Source: Misgurnus anguillicaudatus (Eukaryota > Chordata > Actinopteri > Cypriniformes > Cobitidae). From it: 64,000 bases of DNA. The stretch covers positions 18,265,001 to 18,329,000 of the forward strand of contig NC_073342.2 in the NCBI RefSeq assembly GCF_027580225.2, read 5' to 3'. Below, one piece after another: positions 29,701 to 38,700 of the stretch. The notes beneath the pieces are model-generated. The model saw only the letters and a program-made list of their open reading frames with translations. It was not told where the DNA came from and made no database searches. A program made the translations under genes and the position numbers. How positions within the stretch are numbered: the stretch's first letter is position 1; each line of letters starts with the position of its first letter.

Positions 29701-32700
29701 TCTACTGGTACTTTTATGGTACACGGCTGTACAAAGAGGAGCCAATCCAAACACTGTCTTCACAATACAGGTATGACGAGATTAACAATAAGGGGTTAAA
29801 AGATACAACGCCACATTGGCATATATATTTGGGCAAAATCCTTAAGCAATCATATTCATTGTTTCACAGTGAGACGTATGTGCCTGAGAAAAAAAGAAGA
29901 GGGAGGCCACCAAAGAAGAAGCTTGAGGATATACTGTCAACGTAAGACCTCTTCAAACATCTATAATTTTCTATAATTCCAACAGATGTGGCTCATTTCA
30001 TTTTTGCCATTTTTAAGGGTTAATTTTGTTTGCTTAATTGGTTATGTTTGTTTTAGGGAGGAGGCAGAGGAGGAGGAGGAAGAGAGAGAGGAGTCTGTGA
30101 AGGGAGATGATGAGAGCATTGAAGAGTTTAAATATGATAAAGGTTAGTCACAGAAGACAAATTTTGCTGGAGTTAAAGCAGTAAGGCATGTTAAAGGGAT
30201 ACTCCAGCCAAATATCAAAATTACTCCATGATTTACTCACCCTCAAGCAATCAGAGATACATATGTCCAGCATCTTTCAGATGAACAAATTTGGAGTTAT
30301 TTTAGTAAATGTCCATGCTCTTCCAAGCTTTATAATGGTAGAAAAAGGGATCAGAGAACAACTTGTGACTTTAAACCCCCAAAAAGTGCATTTATCCTTC
30401 ACAGAGGTAATCCACATGGCTTCAGGGGGTTAATAAAGGTCTTCTGCGGGTAAACAATGTGATTGTGTAAGAAAAATATCCATATTTATATCCAACTTAA
30501 TAAACTGTAATAACTAGCTTTCGGTAACAGCGCCAAGAGTTTTAGCGTTCATTCCTACCCAGTCTCATGTAGATGCGTATAAATAGCACAAAGTGTAAAA
30601 ATCATGCAATACATATGCCAAATTGCATATGATACGCCAGTCTTTTCCATTCATCTAAACGGGGCATCTTTTTTGGTCGTTTTATTTATTGGTTTCTCAA
30701 ATTTTTTCTGTTTTTGAAACCATTTTCGCTTGGGTTAAGGGTTAGATTTGAGATTTGCTTAAGGAGGTTATTTAAGGTTTCTCCGTGTTTTTGTCAATTT
30801 TTAAGCCATGGTTGCTTGGAGTTGGGGTAAGAATTGGGGATTGGGTTAGGATGCCATTTTTATGTAACAAAAAGTTGTTCTAACCCTAAACCCAAGCGAC
30901 AATGGTAAAACATAGTAAAAAAATTGAGAAACCAATAAATAAAACAACAAAAAAAGATGCGCCATTTAAGTGATTGGGAAGGACTGGCGTATCATATGCA
31001 TGCCAAATTGGAATTTGGCGTATGTATTGCGCGATTTCACACTTTGTGATATTTATACGCAACTCTGTGAGACTGGGTTGTTCATTCCCATGGGTACGTT
31101 GCGCAGTGAATCACGTGAGTTTAAGACGGTCATTACCGGAAGCTAGTTATTATAGTTTATAAAATTTAAAATATGGATATTTTTCCTACACAATCGCATC
31201 GATCACCCACAGAAGACCTTTATTAACCTCTTGGAGCTGTGTGGATTACTTCTGTGAAGGATGGATGCACTTTTTTGGGGTTTAACGCCAGAAGTTGTTC
31301 CTTGATCTCTGTTTTCTCCCATTATAAGCTTGGAAAAGCAAGGATATTTACTAAAATAAATACAAATGTGTTTGTCTGAAAGATGATGGACATATGTATC
31401 TCAGATTGGTTGAGGGTGAGTAAATCATGGGGTAATTTTGACATTTGGCTGCAGCATTGCTTTAAAGAAACAGTATGTAAGAAATTTATATCAATTAATC
31501 ATAAAATGGCCCTGATATTTCACTAGACATTAAGAAATCATTTTAATTTCAAATACTTACATCACTCACAACAGTGGTCTGGCCAGGATATTGTCATTTA
31601 AAAAGTGGGGTTGCAGCCCTCAACTGATGTTTATGTTGTCATGTTGTGTATTGGCCACCAGTTGTGTGATTGCAGTACCAGTTTTTGCCACAAGTTTTGT
31701 GATTGCAATATCAGTTTTGGCCACAATCCTACATACTGTTCCTTTAAGTATGTTGCGCTGCCACAGAAGCATTTTATATAGTAAATTAATTGGGAAATTT
31801 TGACAATCCACATTTTTCAGAAAACATTGTCAGTGTTGGATTTCTGATAACTATGTGCAGTTGAGTTGTTTGTGAACCGTTTCTGTAATGTGTTATCAGA
31901 GCAACCCCGTGGGGCCTGGTCTCTGGCGTGTGACACAGAGGAGCAATGGACTAGTCTGGCCGAGAGTATTAAAGACAAAATCTCCCCCCAGGACCGGCAC
32001 CTGCACCGCATCATCACTCAGAACTTCCTGCCCGAGATCAGTAACATGATCGAGCACAAGGTGAGCCTAATTGAACTGGCATGTGACGTAATAATGAGTC
32101 ATGTTCGAAGTCAAAGCAAGATTTATAGATTTTAATCTTTGCGAAGATTGCCAGAAAATATGCCATGTATTACTAGTGCTTGTTTAAAACATCTTACTAG
32201 AACAACCTAATATATAAGCTTCTTTGTCATGCAGTGTATTGCATGACAAATGGACAATTCATGACTGGTCAGTACTTGCTTGAGATTCTTAAGTTTGCTT
32301 TCAGAAAGCCCTGCAGGGTTCCCCTGATCTTAGGAACAACTGAAGCTGATTTTTTATTGTGTACAGAGCTACTGAGTGCCTACATTGATCTTTAGACTGA
32401 TAATATTCATTTTTACGTTAACAAATATTTCCTTAAAGGAATTAGATAACTCATCTGTGTCTCTTTTTTACCAGTGGCAAATCTTGTTTTCTAGCAGATG
32501 TTTGCTGATATGTACAGTGTACTCCATGTCATTTCCGTGCTTAATCAAGACCTATTACAGTGTCTCGTTGCCATAGCTACCCTGCTTTCAGCAATCACCA
32601 TTACATACCATCATGGTATAAATATACATGAGTGCTTTCAACATCAAGCAGCTTCACATTTTCCTCACTTGTAGATAGAAGCGATCAGCACAGTGAAAAC

Positions 32701-35700
32701 TTGGATACAGTGGATACTTTCACAATGTTGATGCTTTGGGTTTTATTTTGGACAACTGCTTCTTCGCTTCTTCGCCTCAGCCCTCCCTCCCCACACTTAC
32801 GCACATGTGCACACTAACACAGCCCTGTCAGAGCCAATCCATCTAGCCGTCGACATGTAGCAGGCTCTCACCTTGAGGCGAGCCAGAGCCTGGTGATTGA
32901 CGGCCTGAAATGCTGCAGGTTTTCATGACCTCTTAAGTGGTTATACCACTCACAGTCTATATACCATGGGATTAAGTGTAAAAAGTATTCGGTCCGGCAT
33001 GTACTGAGATGCGGGGAATGGTGTGATGGCCTGATCCGTTTCAATGTATATAAATATATATATATATATATCTCCCAAGGGTTTTTTCCTCCTAGGATTT
33101 TTTTTCCTTCCCCGGCTAATAATCCGGGGTTTTTTTTCTCCTAGGGGGTTTTTCAACCCGGGGGAGGCAGCCCTCTTGGGCTTAACTTCTATACGTCACA
33201 TTAGTAATACGTTCGCTTATAATGTTGATTTAAAGCCGCAGCAAATTTAGCTGCTTGTGCTATCGTGTATTATGTTGTGCTATCTGTCGATTTTCTGTGC
33301 TTTTCACTGCATCTATTATGTAAAGCTGCTTTGATACAATTACCAAATTGTGAAAAGCGCTATATAAATAAAATTGAATTGAATTGATTTTGATGGTCTT
33401 GGTCATGGTGGGTATTAGAGTCTGGCACCCATGTATGTGACTACAAGTAACAAGGTTATTTCCACTCAGGAGAAGGAGATGAAACAGAAGCTACTGAATT
33501 CGCAACTGGAACGTGATGGCTATACTGTGCAAAACAGCCAGGAGAATGCGGTAAGCTTTAAAATCTCCAATTTTATGTTTTGCGAATGTACTCTAAGCCG
33601 TACCTAAAAGTCTGTATGTGTATGCGTAGACCAATGGTACAAATGAGGTGGACCAAAAGCAGAGAGAGGAAGACCTGCATAGGCAAGCGCTTCTCGCTGA
33701 GCAACGGCATGAAGAAGAGAGGCTCCTCCAGGAGGAACGGGAGAGAGAGGAACAAGAGAGAGTTAAAGCTGCGGAGGGTGAGTCACACTTGCTACCTTAA
33801 TACAGTCTCAGGCTTGGGAGCTCAAAGGTTTCCCAGAAGCGTGATCAAACACACATTCTGTAGTCTTGTCTCAACTTGGCAGTTTTGAAGTCAGCGTGCT
33901 TTAACCTAAGGCTGCTTTAATCATGCAAAGAGCTGAGCTGGTGGAAATGATGAACCTCACTCCTAATGAGAATCATCCAGGTCTGATATCCTCTGTCAAA
34001 GGGTTAATTAATGCTTGATTATGGTGCCGCTGATGGGCCTATCCACATTAATGTATTATGGATGAAGATCAGGTCTGCTGTTCTCTCTAGTGGTTTCTTC
34101 CTCCAGCCTCTTTAATCCTCCATGCAGGGAGTGCCGGTCACATAAGGCACCTCTCCCCCTTTATCTTGCTGTGCCCTTTGATCACATTTGTCTTTTAAAG
34201 CGGCCTGATAAATTGCTGTATTACTGTTTAATTTTGTTTGCCATCTTTGCCAACCAAGCCCGGTCAAATAACATGCACTGATAATGATAATAAGAAGGGT
34301 AATGTGAGCTTGGCATTCTTATTTTGTCATTGTTTTATGTTGTATAGAGCGTGCACGTAGAAGAAAGCAGCGAGAAGAAAAGGCTTGGTTGCTCTCCCAA
34401 GGGAAAGACCTTCCTCCTGAGTTGCTTAATATTGAGACTGATTCACCTGTTCGCAGAGCACGCCGCACTAAAGCGTTGTAAGCACTTGTTTGAATTTTTA
34501 AGCTATCATGCATACAGACTAAATACTAACTAAATTCTGTTGCTAATTTACCACCTGACAATGTTATGTCTAGTTCAACGGTTGTTTTTGGTGTACTGTA
34601 CTCACTTCCCATTTTCTTATTATAGTTATGAGATAGATGATGATTACACCGGTCTCTACAAAGGTAATTTTGGACCGTGTAACTTGTGTTGAGGTTAAAC
34701 CTCAGTATTGCATTTCCTCTTCAGCAGCAGAAATAGTTTCGCTGACTTAATGCAAAATGATTTTATCTTTAGTGTTAGATGCCCTCAAAGCTCACAAAGA
34801 TGCTTGGCCATTTTTGGAGCCTGTTGATGAATCTTACGCCCCCAACTATAATGAAATAATACAGGTATTTATACTTTTATGAAGATTTTTTTAACCATGA
34901 GTAATTGCAAAATATATAAAATGTGTCAAATGTTTTGTCAGACTCCAATGGACCTGTCCACTATTGAGAAAAAACTGAATGATGGGGAATATATGGCCAA
35001 GGATGAGTTTGTGGCGGATGTAAAACTAATGTTTGAGAACTGTCTGGAGTACAATGGAGAGGAGAGTGGTAAATATGATGCTATTTTGTCTCGTTACCCA
35101 GAATTCTGGCATAAAAATGTGTGATGTAGTATGTAGCTGCATGTAAATGAGCAAAGCTGTCCGTATTAGTAGTTTAAGTATGTGGGGAGGCTTTGACGTT
35201 GATTAATAGAGAGTGATTGAGCTATCCTCCATTGGGCCAGGTCCTCCAGTGTCACAGAGACATTCCAGCCCTGCAGCTACCCTCTCTGGAGCCATCCATC
35301 CATCAGAATGCACTCCCCTGGGGGGGGTGGGGTCAGGGGTCATCTGTGGTTCTGTGACCTAGTCTGTGTGCTTGTTGCATGGGCAGATGAGTTTGTGTAT
35401 ATGTGTGTGTGAGTGAGTGAGTATGTAAATTTGACTTGCCTGTCTGTGTCACCTCAGAATACACAGAAATGGCCGAGTCGTTGGAACGCTGCTTTAGCCG
35501 AGCCTTACTGAAGCATTTTCCCTCTGAGGATGGCGATACAGATGAGGAGTTTCATGTGAGCAGTGAAGACCGTGACTGTAAGAAGAAAAAGAACAAAAGT
35601 CATAGACAGTCTGGACCCGATAGCTTGATCAGAGCTGCAGAACAAGCTCAAAAACGAAAATCTACCAGCAATGGCAAAGGAAATGATCTAAACCAAGACC

Positions 35701-38700
35701 AAGTCAGATTTGCTTTACAACCCCCTCCTTCACACTACAGCAATGGCCCAGCCTATCACCACAACATGCATCCAGGACATCAACAGGCTGGAATATTACA
35801 TCCAGCTCAGCAGGTTAGACCACAGCCTGTGTTGACAGATGAAACTATATAATTTTAAATGCGTATCATATGTTTTCTCCTCTGCAACTGTTTTTTCCAT
35901 AGTTTCAACGGCCTTCCGGTCCTCCAGGCATGTATCCGCAGCGTATGATGATTGACCCTCAGTACCCATACCCTGGGCAAAGACACCTTATGCCCAGGCC
36001 ACCAGGGGATCATGGAGCTCCGCATATGCCGCACTACAACATGCAGGTATGATTTTCTGCATTCATCGGTATTAGTTTAAAAAAAATTAATAATGCATTA
36101 TGTGAATAAAATGATACAATTCTTTTTCTAATCAGAGTTCGCACATAAATGGGCCACATCTTGGCCCCAGATACACATTAGGACCTGAAGTCCGACCACA
36201 ACCTCCACATCAGCAGCATTCCTATCCTGGACCCACTCATGGCCCTTCCCTGGGTCCCAGGCCAGTGGCCGGTCAGCCTGGGGGCTTCTGTGCCCCTCCA
36301 CCTGAGGGCAACATGTACCCTTCACGCCAACAATCAGATGGACAACAAATGCAGCCTTTGGGGAACAGGTACCCTATGCCTGGTGTCCCAATGCATAGTT
36401 CTTACCCTCCGTATGGCCCTCATGGCATGAGCATGCAAAGGATGTGGCCACCTATCAATCACCAAGGACAGCAGCAGACAGCTGGTGGTCCAATGGTGCA
36501 AGAACAAAGCATAACTAACCAGCATCCATACAATCATAGCATGATCCGTCCTCCACACAGTTCTGGTTATGCAATGGCAAACAATCAGTATAGAATGCCC
36601 CCTGTGAATTCTCAAAGACCACCAGGGGCCCCTCAAGACTCAAGGCCACATTTGGCATCCATGCTTGATAGTCCAGAGATGCTTGCTCTTCAGCAGCTCT
36701 CTGCCTCATCTTCCCATCATGTTGCAAGCTTCCAGCCAACCCCACAAAGTGGTGGCAACACTTCGATTTGCGCTGCTCAGGCGTCTCCTGAAAGCAAACT
36801 GCTTAGTCCTAGGGATGGTGTAACAGACAACCAGCACACAGCAATATCCCCCAAAGGTAAATGTGGGCATATTTGCAGCATTTTACTTTCTGTGTGAGAC
36901 TGAAAATTTGAGGAAAATTGTCTTGTAATGTAAGAACAGACTAACCTTATTATAAAATTCAGAACCATAGTTAACATTTAATTTTGTGTCCTGACAGGTT
37001 CAAGTCCAAAATCAGCTGATCAATTGTCAACTGGGGAGATATCTACTGTGACTGAGCCAGACAGTCATCCTTATCTCAATCAAACAGAAAAGTCTGACCA
37101 ACCTAATAACCTACTGCAGAACCCACCTCTACCAGACTGGAGCAGATCACCACAGAACCAAACTTCACCAGGTACCGCTTCTTCATCAGCGTTCAGTCCA
37201 TGCACGGAAGGTTCTGATCCGAATAAACACAAGCCAAATTTAGAGATTTCTGAGAACAGCGACCAACCTAATTCTCAAAATACGACCCAACTGGCACACC
37301 AGAAGCAAAATCCTGGGGAGGATTCTTCAAAGGTTTCCATAAGTGGTCCTCGGCAAGTGCCCCAGAAAACCCCAGATGAATTATCCCAGCACCCTTCTCA
37401 ACAAATACATCCAAATGTTCAACCACAGTTTATTCAGAATGGTTCTCAACGGCATGTTCCTCCACACATGTTACAGAGTCTTCCTCCACAAGTATTGCAG
37501 AATATATCTCAGCAGCAGTTCCATCCAAATGGCGCACACCAATTACTTCAAAATGGACCAGTCAGAGGCCCACAGCCAGGGCCTCTCCATGGAATGCCAC
37601 AGATACCATCTCAGGAGGGGCAACCTGGTGTTCATCAGCCTGCAACCATCTGTTCTCTGCCTCCCAGCCATCCTGTATCGCATCCACTTGCTCAGCCCTC
37701 TCCAGCTGATCAAGGGGACCAAAGGCCTTGTGAGCCAACCAGTAGATTATCAGGTGGTAGCACAGCTTCCCAAGATAGCACCAATGCTAACATAAGAACT
37801 GATCCTGCCAACAGCCTTTACAAACAACAACCCTTCAGTCCAGAGTCACAAACTCCGCTTGGAAGGCAGGGGCCGGGACCACTTCAAAATCAGACACCTC
37901 CAACACTCTCCCAGGGTTCAGAGAGCAACACCATGGCCCAATATAGTGCAAGTGAGTCAACAAATCAACACTTTGGCCCACAGATAGGTAGACCATTACA
38001 CCCCTCAAATCCCCACTCTTACCCAAACCAAGGATCTACATCACAGACTACTAACAATCATCCAAATCCTCCCCACTATGCTGCTTATCCTCAGCAAGGT
38101 GTTCCATACCAGTATCGCATGGCCACACAGCACCCTCAGGGCCACCCCAACATGTATCCTCAGTACCAGCAGCAGCAGTTTTATCAGCATCACAGGCATG
38201 CCAGACCTAGATTTCCTGCTGAGGAGTGGTCCAGGCCTTCATTTCAGCCTCAACACCCAGTGATGCCTAATTCTTATCCGTCACCATCAGCTGGCACTGT
38301 TAATGGTAGGCAGAAGGACAACACAATGTCTCCTCAGGGATCCGATGGATCTGGTGGGTGCTTAATGTCACCAAGTTCTTTACCTGATGGGTCGCATATC
38401 AGCACATTAGAAAACAGAGAGAATGGCAGCCCTGCCAAGCAGGCAAGAACCGAAGAGCCTTCTCAACGTTCTGAGAGCCCAAAGGAGATTTTGGACTTGG
38501 ACAGTCACAATGCTGCAGCCCGACATCATACTTCAGCTCTGCCACCCCACAATTTTCCATATGGCCCCCGTGGCATGCATCCCAGCATGCAGCAGGGTAG
38601 TGCTGCTTCACACCATATGATGGCAGGTGGGCCATATTCCAGTCACCAGTTTCCCAGAGGACACTTTGCACAACAGCATCCTCTTCCACATTTGATGGAG

